Shown here in pieces: positions 21,168 through 28,005 of a DNA stretch of 64,000 nt; position 1 is the first letter of the stretch; every line of letters starts with the position of its first letter. The notes under the pieces were generated by a model. That model made no database searches. It was not told the origin of the DNA and saw nothing but the letters and a program-made list of their open reading frames with translations. The DNA comes from Microbacterium ginsengiterrae (GTDB lineage: Bacteria > Actinomycetota > Actinomycetes > Actinomycetales > Microbacteriaceae): contig NZ_JACHMU010000001.1 of assembly GCF_014205075.1 (NCBI RefSeq), positions 372,001 to 436,000 of the forward strand, read 5' to 3'. The position numbers were made by a program, and so were the translations under genes.

Positions 21168-22499
21168 TCAGACGGTGGTCGCGGTACGGCCGAGCTGGAT
21201 CAGTTGTTTCGGCGGTGCACAGCATGCTCCCCCGAGGCTCGCTCCGGTGGAGTCGAACAAGCCGGCACCCCCGCACACCCCGGTGTCGGGGAGGACAAGC
21301 TCGACGCGTGCGGCGGCTTCGTAGTCTCCGGAGAGCTCAGCGATGACGGAACGTACCTGCTCATAGCCTGTCATCGCGAGGAACGTTGGGGCTCGCCCGT
21401 ACGACTTCGCGCCGACGAGGTAGAAGTTCTTCTCCGGGTGGGCGAGATCTCGTGCGCCAGTGGCGGCGACCGACCCACACGAGTGAATGTTCGGGTCCAC
21501 CTCGGCTGCGATCCGCGTGGGGGCTTCAAGCGTGGGATCCAGGCCCAAACGCAGCTCGGACAAGAAGGACAGGTCGGGACGGAACCCGGTAAGGATGGCG
21601 ACGTGATCGGCAGCAGGAAGAGAACGCCCATCCTCGCTGGTAAGGACGACACGATCGCCGTCCTGGGATACGCGTTCGATCCGGAACCCGGTGACGAGAT
21701 CAATCAGGCCGGCCTCGACGAACTCCTTTGCGGTCGAGCCGAGTCGACCGCGGGCGGGAAGCTCGTCTGCATCGCCTCCCCCGAATGTGTTGCCCACGGA
21801 GCCGCGCCGCAGCACCCAAGTGATCTTCGTGTCCGGCTCTCGGCGCGCAATACGCGCGAGCGCAATCACCGCCGTCACCGCCGAATGCCCGGAACCGACG
21901 ACCACACTGTGCATACCCGCGTACTTCTTGCTTTCGCGATAGTCGGGAATCCGGTAGTCAAGAACATCGACCGCGGACTTCTCCCCCATGGCAGGCAACC
22001 CGTCCGCTCCGGCGGGATTGGGCGTCGACCACGTGCCCGACGCATCGATCACCGCACGCGCATCGAGCCGATACTCATCACCGCCCGCGTCGACGTGCAC
22101 AGTGAACGGCTGTTCGTCCCGACCGGCATCCACGAGCCGGTCTCGCCCCCTCCGGGAGACGCCAACCACGCGCGAGCCGTACCGAATGCGATCACCAAGC
22201 ACGGCTGAGAGCGGTGCAAGGTAGGCGCTGATCCATTGCGCACCGGTCGGGTATCCGGCGGTCGGAGCGGTCCATCCCGAGGGTTCGAGAAGACGCGCAG
22301 CCGCCTGGTCGACGAGCTCTCCCCACTCGGAGAACAGGCGCACGTGACCCCACTCCGACACGGCCGACGCTGCAGTCGCGCCAGCTTCGAGGACGACCAC
22401 CGACTGCCCCCGCTCCACGAGATGCGCCGCGGCAGCGAGCCCCTGCGGACCCGCACCGATCACAACGACAGGAAGTTCGGCGGGCATGGCGTCCTCCAT
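21168..22499 (-). CDS. FAD-dependent oxidoreductase of arsenic operons (ArsO-like monooxygenase)
   Basis: A 443-residue flavoprotein. The FAD-binding GAGPQG is at 15-20, and a second dinucleotide motif VVGSGHSAVTAVIAL lies near 200, an arrangement like class B flavin monooxygenases. The C-terminal tail has a cysteine cluster (GVCGGAGLFD, GGACCAPP) that could bind a metalloid. Related proteins are often encoded with arsC and arsR in actinobacteria; oxidation of arsenicals is proposed for them, but this is not proven here. Two ATGs (22499 and 22487) are possible. It heads the arsO-arsC operon. Confidence 0.84.
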   Translation of the reverse strand: MEDAMPAELPVVVIGAGPQGLAAAAHLVERGQSVVVLEAGATAASAVSEWGHVRLFSEWGELVDQAAARLLEPSGWTAPTAGYPTGAQWISAYLAPLSAVLGDRIRYGSRVVGVSRRGRDRLVDAGRDEQPFTVHVDAGGDEYRLDARAVIDASGTWSTPNPAGADGLPAMGEKSAVDVLDYRIPDYRESKKYAGMHSVVVGSGHSAVTAVIALARIARREPDTKITWVLRRGSVGNTFGGGDADELPARGRLGSTAKEFVEAGLIDLVTGFRIERVSQDGDRVVLTSEDGRSLPAADHVAILTGFRPDLSFLSELRLGLDPTLEAPTRIAAEVDPNIHSCGSVAATGARDLAHPEKNFYLVGAKSYGRAPTFLAMTGYEQVRSVIAELSGDYEAAARVELVLPDTGVCGGAGLFDSTGASLGGACCAPPKQLIQLGRTATTV

Positions 22500-22529
22500 A
22501 GATCGACAACTATCAATGTGACAATGCTG

Positions 22530-22552
22530 TTCGACACATCGACAGATGTCAA
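22530..22552. promoter_or_regulatory. Candidate ArsR operator
   Basis: In the 75-bp divergent spacer between arsR and the flavoprotein gene, TTCGACACATC and AGATGTCAA form an imperfect inverted repeat. A further TCAATGTGACAA lies about 20 bp to the left. Placement between both promoters fits ArsR control; the exact site is inferred. Confidence 0.5.
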
Positions 22553-22574
22553 TACGACGTGAGACAATCGCATT

Positions 22575-22922
22575 ATGACGATCGAGCTCCCACTGCTGAA
22601 TCAGGAAGATTCGACGTGCTGCGCTCCCGCCACCGGTGCGGCGATTGCCTCTGACGACGCGGAGTACATCGCTCGCACGTTTAAAGCACTGAGCGACCCG
22701 ACCCGCGTTCGTCTGCTGTCGATGATCGGCGCCACTCCCTCGGGAGAGGCATGTATCTGTGACCTCACCGCGCCTGTGGGACTATCGCAGCCCACGGTCT
22801 CCCACCACATGAAGCAACTCGTCGACGCGGGCCTCGTCGAGCGCGAGCAGCGCGGCCGCTGGGCCTACTTCCGACTAGTCGACGGAGCCCTCCAGCGCGC
22901 AATCGCTGACCTTCCTTTGTGA
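22575..22922 (+). CDS. arsR: ArsR/SmtB family arsenic-responsive repressor
   Basis: A 115-residue winged-helix repressor. The recognition helix region is VGLSQPTVSHHMKQLVDAGLVERE and the wing follows in RGRWAYFRLVDGALQ. Candidate metalloid ligands are C15-C16 near the N-terminus and C60 and C62 (ACICDL). The C15-C16 pair matches the position used by Corynebacterium glutamicum ArsR, which binds As(III) with two N-terminal cysteines and one from the other subunit. It is divergent from the flavoprotein-arsC operon, and its product should release that promoter when arsenite binds. Confidence 0.93.
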   Translation: MTIELPLLNQEDSTCCAPATGAAIASDDAEYIARTFKALSDPTRVRLLSMIGATPSGEACICDLTAPVGLSQPTVSHHMKQLVDAGLVEREQRGRWAYFRLVDGALQRAIADLPL

Positions 22923-23077
22923 AGGCGTTGCGCTCCGGGGCCCCAGCCCGCCGTCATCGGTTCGGGGAAACGGCGAGCTGACCCGCCGAGATTGTGTCCG
23001 CCGAAACGACGAATCGCGCCGCCCGGTTCCTCAAGTTCTCACTTGGAAACCGGACGACGCGAGTCACGGTGTCGTAT

Positions 23078-23096
23078 ATGACGACCGTGGGATCAG
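23078..23096 (+). repeat. 19-bp direct repeat, right copy, flanking the arsenic cassette
   Basis: Second exact copy of ATGACGACCGTGGGATCAG, 2482 bp from the first at 20596. It lies 40 bp before the next gene, so the arsenic cassette ends here. Confidence 0.7.
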
Positions 23097-23135
23097 TGGT
23101 ACTGCCTTATCTATGTCGGGTGGCATCATCAATTC

Positions 23136-23780
23136 ATGACCTCTGCGCCGCGTATCTACCGGTTCCGTGTAGAGGACCCCGCGACCGCGCCGAAGATGAC
23201 GCCGCGGCAGCAGTCGTTCTACACCAAGCACTTCCTGCCCCGTTTCGACGCCGGCGATCCCATCGACGTCGGCAAGGAGGACGGCTACCGGTGGGTGCTG
23301 CTCCATGAGATCCTCACCCAGAGCCGGGCGGATCTTCCCGCGGCGATCGAACAGATGGCGCGACTGTCAGCGACCGGCTTCTCCCCTGCCAGGGATTGCT
23401 TAGGGGGCCTCTACCTCCTGGCGAACGACTGGGACGCCGCGGTCGAGTGTTTCATCTGGGGGCACACGAAGCTTGCCATTTCATTCGGTACCGCCGAGCA
23501 CCGTGGGCACCCCCGCTTCAACGCAGTCGACCTCTTCTTCTGGAACCGTGTCGCCTTGACGAAAGCCGGGTATCAGGTTGCGGACGCGCTGTTCGAAGAC
23601 CTTCAACGAACCCTCGACGATTTCCATGACCAGCATGGCCGGAGCCTGCCGTTCGACTTCTGGGAGCGGCTCTCGGCCGATGTTCCGCTGCGGAATGTCG
23701 TCGATTCGATCCGCGACGACCTCCCCTCCGACCTGAGCGACGAGGACATTGCCGAGTGGCTCGCGCGGGATCTTTTCTGA
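23136..23780 (+). CDS. Protein of unknown function, probable N-terminal part of a frameshifted gene
   Basis: A 214-residue frame of helical character (VLLHEILTQSRADLPAAIEQMARLSATGF, LLANDWDAAVECFIWGHTKLAISFG). No family is recognised. It ends in ARDLF followed by TGA at 23778-23780, while the next frame (+1) reads straight on through SEDERAAVLLERLIQVVEAWRNPYAH without a credible start of its own. The two frames overlap by 32 bp, so this is likely the front of one protein of about 350 residues, broken by a frame change or joined by +1 frameshifting at CTT TTC TGA. Confidence 0.6.
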   Translation: MTSAPRIYRFRVEDPATAPKMTPRQQSFYTKHFLPRFDAGDPIDVGKEDGYRWVLLHEILTQSRADLPAAIEQMARLSATGFSPARDCLGGLYLLANDWDAAVECFIWGHTKLAISFGTAEHRGHPRFNAVDLFFWNRVALTKAGYQVADALFEDLQRTLDDFHDQHGRSLPFDFWERLSADVPLRNVVDSIRDDLPSDLSDEDIAEWLARDLF

Positions 23781-24198
23781 GGATGAACGTGCAGCAGTAC
23801 TGCTCGAACGCCTTATTCAGGTGGTCGAAGCCTGGCGAAACCCGTACGCACATGGCGGATTTGAGAAGGGTCACGGGTCTACTGTTTACGTCCATGTTCC
23901 GGGAGCTGGCGCGTTGCAGATCGGCCTGAGCGCGTCTCGAGCCCGTCCGTCGCTATCGCTTGGCATCACCCGCTCGATCTCCATTTCCGACGTGTTCGCG
24001 CTCTTCGACGAGATTGACGAGTGGTTGGCACGGTCGTGGCCCCAGGGATTCACGTGGATCGAGTCGGGTCTAGAAGTTCGGTTCGATGCCGCGTTCGTCG
24101 ATGAGATAAGGCTCGGGCGACGAGACGAGGAGCGGTTCAGGAAGTTCCTCGCCTACACCGAGTATCGCGACGATCAGATCGCCAACATGGATTACTAG
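23749..24198 (+). CDS. HEPN-motif protein of unknown function, probable C-terminal part of the frameshifted gene
   Basis: A 149-residue frame with only a TTG (23749) available as start and no ribosome-binding site. It contains RNPYAH (codons at 23836-23853), which fits the RNxxxH active-site pattern of HEPN ribonucleases, in a helix VLLERLIQVVEAWRNPYAHGGF. The rest (YVHVPGAGALQIGLS, VFALFDEIDEWLARSWPQGF) is not recognised. HEPN proteins are frequent in toxin-antitoxin and anti-phage systems. A single short motif is weak evidence, so the HEPN call is tentative. Confidence 0.5.
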   Translation: MPSGSRGIFSEDERAAVLLERLIQVVEAWRNPYAHGGFEKGHGSTVYVHVPGAGALQIGLSASRARPSLSLGITRSISISDVFALFDEIDEWLARSWPQGFTWIESGLEVRFDAAFVDEIRLGRRDEERFRKFLAYTEYRDDQIANMDY

Positions 24199-24301
24199 CG
24201 ACCTACGCAGCGTTGCTCTCTCCCGTAGATCCGCTCGCATCGCGGTAGACAATGCGCAATCCGCACTCGCTCGGCCGAATTGACGTGAATCGCGACCACT
24301 C

Positions 24302-25807
24302 TTACTGGCTTTGCAGGGCCTGAGTGGCTTTGTACTCTTCTGCGACTGGATCGAGCTTGAAATCGAGCAGTTCGACGGCGTGAGCCTTGAGTACATCGCG
24401 AACCTCGGTCGGCGTGGCTCTGAAGTATTCGCGGCGCAGGTTGACCTGGTTGATGCGGCGGTCCGCGAAGTGCTTGTGCAGCATCGCTTCGATACTCACG
24501 GCGTCGTCCGCGAAGAACAGTGCGTGCACGTCGAAGCGGAACGGCACCGAGGCGTCCCCCAGTTCGTTGACTCGATCCATCGGTTCCAGACGGCGGGTGA
24601 GGCCGATCTTTACGACGTCGGGCCCGAACGACCCGATGTTACTGATGACGTAGACGTAACCTGCCCGGATGTTCGCTGCCCTGTAGTCGACGTTCTCGAT
24701 GGCATGCTCGACATCCGCGAGGCGAGCCCGCATGCGTTCGGCCCCTTCACGATCACCGTTGGCTTCGAGGGCAGCGATGGTGTTGGCGTAATGCCCACGT
24801 TCTTTCTCCAGTCGCGCCTTCTCTGCAGCGAGCTCTTTCTCCGACTTACGTTGCTCTCGAAGCTCTTCTCGATGCGCGCGTTCCGCTTCCTTCTCAGCTT
24901 GCACTGCGCGCAGGTGCCGATTGGCGAGTTCAAGTTCACGCAGCCGGAGCTGGTGAAAATACGGGGTGATGCTCAGATCGATCATCGTGCCCAATCGAGC
25001 GATCTGCTCGACCGCAGTCGTCAGGCGCTTCTGCGCGGTGGGGAGGTTACCCGCACGGACAGCCTTCACACAGTTCTCGGCCTCGGCGTTGTACGAGCGC
25101 AACATGAGCTTGGACATGTCCCGCACGAACTTCGCGCCCTTCGCGGAACTGTTATTGAACGTGAAGTTGTTGGTTGCCCGTGTTGCCCGGCCGGTACGGA
25201 TGGCCGTCTTGATATCGGCACGCAGGGCTTCGAGCTGAGCGCCAAGGGCGACCGAGTCTTCCGCAGGGTGTTCATAGTCGTAGAGCCCGAACTCCTGCAC
25301 CTCGACAGCACCACGCAGATCCAACAGAGATGCCTCCGCAGCGACGATGTCCGCCCGGCGAGAAGTGAGCTCAGCAGCCGCGGCAGCCACCCGGCCGCGC
25401 ACCTCGTCAACCTCTTGGCCGAGGTGCCGCTTCAGATCATCGAGGACGGCCACCTCCTGCAGCCCATACTGGTCGATCAGCCCTTGCAGCCGCGCGACCT
25501 CGCCGCGAAGCTTCTCGGCATGCTTCCGCGCACCAACGAGCGGAATGCTCTCGGCGAGAAGGGCGTTTACCGATCCGGCCGAGGCCGACGTCGACGCGGG
25601 CTCCAATCCTCCATCCGCGCGTGGATCAGCAGCTGCAACCTGAACCGTGGTGTCGCGCACTTCTGGTTGACCGCCAGTCATCGAGGCCATTGACTGCGTA
25701 CCGTTCGCGAACACATGATCCGTCCACGCTTTACCGTCCCAATACCGCTGCTCGAACACTCCACTAGGGTCCGGGTACCACCCCGCCGGGGCCGCCTGTT
25801 GAGTCAC
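24302..25807 (-). CDS. DUF2510-DUF4041-GIY-YIG (T5orf172-type) protein
   Basis: A 501-residue multidomain protein. Residues 7-32 (PAGWYPDP...YWDGKAWTDH) form a DUF2510 motif, common in actinobacterial membrane or surface proteins but here without any membrane helix. Residues 95-340 are a long charged coiled coil matching DUF4041 (LRGEVARLQGLIDQYG, KFVRDMSKLMLRSYNAEAENCVKAV). Residues 384-465 are a GIY-YIG-type nuclease domain of the T5orf172 group (YVYVISNIGSFGPDVVKIGLTRR, then E in SIEAMLHKHF). DUF4041-T5orf172 proteins occur on phages, plasmids and defence-rich loci; the role is unknown. It stands alone on the minus strand. Confidence 0.84.
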   Translation of the reverse strand: MTQQAAPAGWYPDPSGVFEQRYWDGKAWTDHVFANGTQSMASMTGGQPEVRDTTVQVAAADPRADGGLEPASTSASAGSVNALLAESIPLVGARKHAEKLRGEVARLQGLIDQYGLQEVAVLDDLKRHLGQEVDEVRGRVAAAAAELTSRRADIVAAEASLLDLRGAVEVQEFGLYDYEHPAEDSVALGAQLEALRADIKTAIRTGRATRATNNFTFNNSSAKGAKFVRDMSKLMLRSYNAEAENCVKAVRAGNLPTAQKRLTTAVEQIARLGTMIDLSITPYFHQLRLRELELANRHLRAVQAEKEAERAHREELREQRKSEKELAAEKARLEKERGHYANTIAALEANGDREGAERMRARLADVEHAIENVDYRAANIRAGYVYVISNIGSFGPDVVKIGLTRRLEPMDRVNELGDASVPFRFDVHALFFADDAVSIEAMLHKHFADRRINQVNLRREYFRATPTEVRDVLKAHAVELLDFKLDPVAEEYKATQALQSQ

Positions 25808-25874
25808 CCGCCCAAGCTAGCGCATGATCGTTTCCACGCGGCCGGACAGCGTCGCGCCGCACTATGGTCGAGCC

Positions 25875-26774
25875 ATGAGCAAGCCAACGCGACCGCATAA
25901 CGGATTGATGCGTGTCCCCGTCACAAACGCCGAGGAGCTCAACGCCTCCCAGGTTCTCGCTGCGCGTTTGAAGCAGATCGATGGATTGCTGACTCGCTAC
26001 GAGTCCATCGCGCGTCTTCGTGCGAAGCCGACCTCAGAGCTTGGCGACGACGACCATCGGACCAGCTGGCTAAATTTCAGTCATTTCGTTGCATCGTGCA
26101 TGGCAATGGCGACGGACAGTTTGGCCTCGACAAGACAGTTGCTACTACCCGACGACGATCAACTCGAGCATCGCGTCACCGCCCACTTCGCCCTTCTGCG
26201 AAGCGCTCTCGAGTCAGCGGCTACCGCGCTTTGGCTACTGCGCCCCGATGACCAACGTGAACGCATCATCCGCCTGCTCCGACTGCGAGCGAACGACGCG
26301 GACTTCGATGTAAGTCTCGTCAAGGCGGCCGCCAAGCTCGTTGATACCGAAACGCTGGACGGGAGGGCGGCGTCGCAGGCTGCGATCCGCAATGCCGTTG
26401 CTCGACGAAAGAAGCATCAACTCCGAATGACGAAGATCGCAGCTGCTGAAGGCATCACGGCCAGCGAGTACTTGAACAACTTCCCCGGATACGGAGTGAT
26501 CGTCGAACAAGCTACCGACTACCCGGATCTCGACGGCGCATACGCCTCGACCGTCTGGCGACTTATCTCCGGGCTTACACACCCGTCCCCGCTGCGAATG
26601 CTCAGCACCAGTAATCACGAAGAGACCGTCGCTAACGAAGACGGCACGCTCCATGTCGTCGCGTCCACACATCTCGGACACACGACTAACGCCCTCCTCG
26701 CCGCCATGATGACTTATCGGCGCGCCACCGAGACTCTGGCCGCGCGCATCGCCCGCGTTCACCATCGTGCATAA
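25875..26774 (+). CDS. Helical protein of unknown function
   Basis: A 299-residue, mostly alpha-helical protein without signal peptide or membrane span. A segment HRVTAHFALLRSALESAATALWLLRPDDQRERIIRLLRL and a later WRLISGLTHPSPLRML are reminiscent of HEPN-like DUF5677 proteins, but the match is by eye and weak. TATGGT at 25863-25868 lies six bases before the ATG at 25875, which supports this start over one 17 codons upstream. It lies in the accessory patch between the GIY-YIG gene and the small HTH gene. Confidence 0.65.
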   Translation: MSKPTRPHNGLMRVPVTNAEELNASQVLAARLKQIDGLLTRYESIARLRAKPTSELGDDDHRTSWLNFSHFVASCMAMATDSLASTRQLLLPDDDQLEHRVTAHFALLRSALESAATALWLLRPDDQRERIIRLLRLRANDADFDVSLVKAAAKLVDTETLDGRAASQAAIRNAVARRKKHQLRMTKIAAAEGITASEYLNNFPGYGVIVEQATDYPDLDGAYASTVWRLISGLTHPSPLRMLSTSNHEETVANEDGTLHVVASTHLGHTTNALLAAMMTYRRATETLAARIARVHHRA

Positions 26775-26839
26775 GGGCTCCCGGACATCCACGTTCATGA
26801 TCGCGGTGCCGACGTGAGCGCACTCGACGTCACCGCATC

Positions 26840-27172
26840 TCATTCCTTCAAGTGCGCGGGATCCGCATCAATCTGAGCCGGCGGGAAACCACTATCGCCC
26901 GAGCTACGCATCGGGTACAGCGGCACAGCAAGTCCGTCCTCAAGCCGAGCGACCGTGCGAAGATCCGGCCATGCGGTACCCGAGATGATGTGCCGTACGG
27001 TCGCCTCGTCCACCGCTGCACGGTGAGCGACTGATCGCACGCTCTGCTCGCCGATCGCGTCGACGAGATTGAGGACAAATCTCCGCGCGATCTCCCCGGC
27101 TGGATCCGGTGACGGGGCATCGGGCCAGGATTCCGTCAGCTCAGACGGCGACTCGCGCCGCCGGTTAGCCAC
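26840..27172 (-). CDS. Small XRE-like helix-turn-helix protein
   Basis: A 110-residue protein with a HTH in residues 28-77: RRFVLNLVDAIGEQSVRSVAHRAAVDEATVRHIISGTAWPDLRTVARLEDGLAV, in which SVAHRAAVDEATVRHIISG is the helix-turn-helix. The C-terminal tail is unstructured. The GTG start (27170-27172) lies inside a perfect palindrome, which suggests autoregulation. Four copies of a TGTGCCAACT-like repeat lie just upstream. It may be the regulator of a vanished mobile element. Confidence 0.75.
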   Translation of the reverse strand: MANRRRESPSELTESWPDAPSPDPAGEIARRFVLNLVDAIGEQSVRSVAHRAAVDEATVRHIISGTAWPDLRTVARLEDGLAVPLYPMRSSGDSGFPPAQIDADPAHLKE

Positions 27173-27188
27173 AGGAACGCTCCTGTGG
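27169..27188. promoter_or_regulatory. Palindrome over the start codon of the small HTH gene
   Basis: CCACAGGAACGCTCCTGTGG is an 8-bp perfect inverted repeat around ACGC, and it is extended by CGCCGCCGG and CCGGCCGGCG on the two sides into a longer imperfect stem. It overlaps the GTG start. Either an operator for the encoded protein or an RNA hairpin that hides the start. Confidence 0.55.
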
Positions 27189-27218
27189 AACCGGCCGGCG
27201 CGAGATCAGTCGTTTCAT

Positions 27219-27287
27219 GTGCCAACTGTGCAATCTGTGCCAGCTGATTTGACGTGTGCCAACTTCAATGTGTCGAAATGCCAACTA
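27219..27287 (+). repeat. Four direct repeats of TGTGCCAACT type
   Basis: TGTGCCAACT at 27219, TGTGCCAGCT at 27236, TGTGCCAACT at 27255 and AATGCCAACT at 27278, spaced 17, 19 and 23 bp. They lie between the small HTH gene and the left att copy. Similar GTGCCAC units occur by the other att copies, so they may be arm-type integrase sites. Confidence 0.55.
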
Positions 27288-27301
27288 CTGTGACGGCGCA
27301 C

Positions 27302-27330
27302 AGAAACTTCTAGAAGTCCCAGTTCTCGTC
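27302..27330 (+). repeat. Left attachment site (attL) of the nrdF-targeted element
   Basis: These 29 bp match the 3' end of nrdF at 46317-46345 at 28 positions (T for C at 27324), in the same orientation, with core CTTCTAGAAGTCCCAGT. The two copies bound 19 kb that contain an integrase gene, IS copies and cargo. This copy is the remote one, and no nrdF coding sequence extends beyond it. Confidence 0.85.
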
Positions 27331-27415
27331 ACAACTCGCTTGATCCCGCGGATTGTCGACAGTTGCGGAGCTGTCGTGCCCCCATCGTGCCACTCTGAAT
27401 GCTGCTAAGTGTCCA

Positions 27416-27497
27416 CCTCAGAAAAGCGGTCGCTGGAACACTTCTAAAGGTAGCCGGGCAGGACAGGAACCTCAACGCCGTGACCTGTCGGATCGGT
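27416..27497 (+). repeat. Repeat X, first copy
   Basis: The segment starting CCTCAGAAAAGCGGTCGC is about 90 percent identical, by eye, to 35145-35198 joined to 36482-36512. The second copy is interrupted by an IS3-family element; this one preserves the uninterrupted form. The two copies are direct repeats that flank the GNAT-ABC-cat module. Confidence 0.75.
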
Positions 27498-27535
27498 ACC
27501 AAGCTCTGCCGTGGTCCCTGACCTCAATCTTCAAT

Positions 27536-27690
27536 CTATGTGGATGCGGCGGTGTGAAGAGCTTCATAGTCGGTGGTGCTGAGGTCACCGAGGCTAGTGT
27601 GTCGGCGATGGGGGCTGTAGAAGCCCTCGATCCACTCGAACATGGCCGACGCGAGCTGCGCCCTCGAGTCCCAACCAAGCGTTGCTCTCC
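27536..27690 (-). pseudogene. IS3-family transposase (OrfB), C-terminal relic
   Basis: The minus strand reads WDSRAQLASAMFEWIEGFY then SPHRRHTSLGDLSTTDYEALH and stops at 27536. This is the conserved C-terminal end of IS3-type OrfB integrases. Nothing upstream continues the frame; the multicopper oxidase relic begins instead. It is not from the same IS as the two intact copies in the island. Confidence 0.75.
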
Positions 27691-27812
27691 GCTCCCATCG
27701 ACCACGATGCCATCAACATCGCCCGCAGAGCGGTTCGACGTGATCGTGGACTTCTCCGGCCACGACATAGGCGACCAGATCACGATGGTCAACGACAACG
27801 GCAGCGACGGCT
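27680..27812 (+). pseudogene. Multicopper oxidase fragment
   Basis: Translation gives LLSAPIDHDAINIA, then after a one-base frame change AERFDVIVDFSGHDIGDQITMVNDNG. It aligns with LLAAPIEHDAIDIAQAERFDVIIDFSRHQIGDEITMVNDRG in the intact oxidase encoded at 40186-41769. Only about 45 codons remain. It shows that this end of the island once carried its own copy of that gene. Confidence 0.85.
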
Positions 27813-28005
27813 AGAACCAAGAGCAGGCACAACCTGTGTCATCGATGACCTACCAAGCTCTGCCGTGGTTTTCTGGCCTCAATCTTCAATTATTGACCGC
27901 GGCTGTTGGTCCCCCACAATCCGAGGAGAGGCATCGGACCGGTGGAAGGTTCACGCTGCGTTCTGGACGTTCGAATGCAGCGATCCCTTTGGCGGTCCAT
28001 CGTCG

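Larger units (their letters stand above)
27331..28005. other. Left-end relic region of the island
   Basis: No intact gene. In order it holds the left-end sequence shared with 36971-37075, the first copy of repeat X (27416-27497), an IS3-type transposase tail, a multicopper oxidase fossil, and repeat Y, a segment beginning ACCAAGCTCTGCCGTGGT that occurs here twice (27499 and 27851) and again near 36513. Confidence 0.6.

Noticed and set aside
27219..27287. CRISPR-like array
   Set aside because: Units are only about 10 bp with 7-13 bp spacers and no cas genes are present.
27353..27814. 153-codon plus-strand frame at the left end of the island
   Set aside because: Only its tail is meaningful, as the oxidase fossil; the rest is antisense to an IS3 transposase relic.
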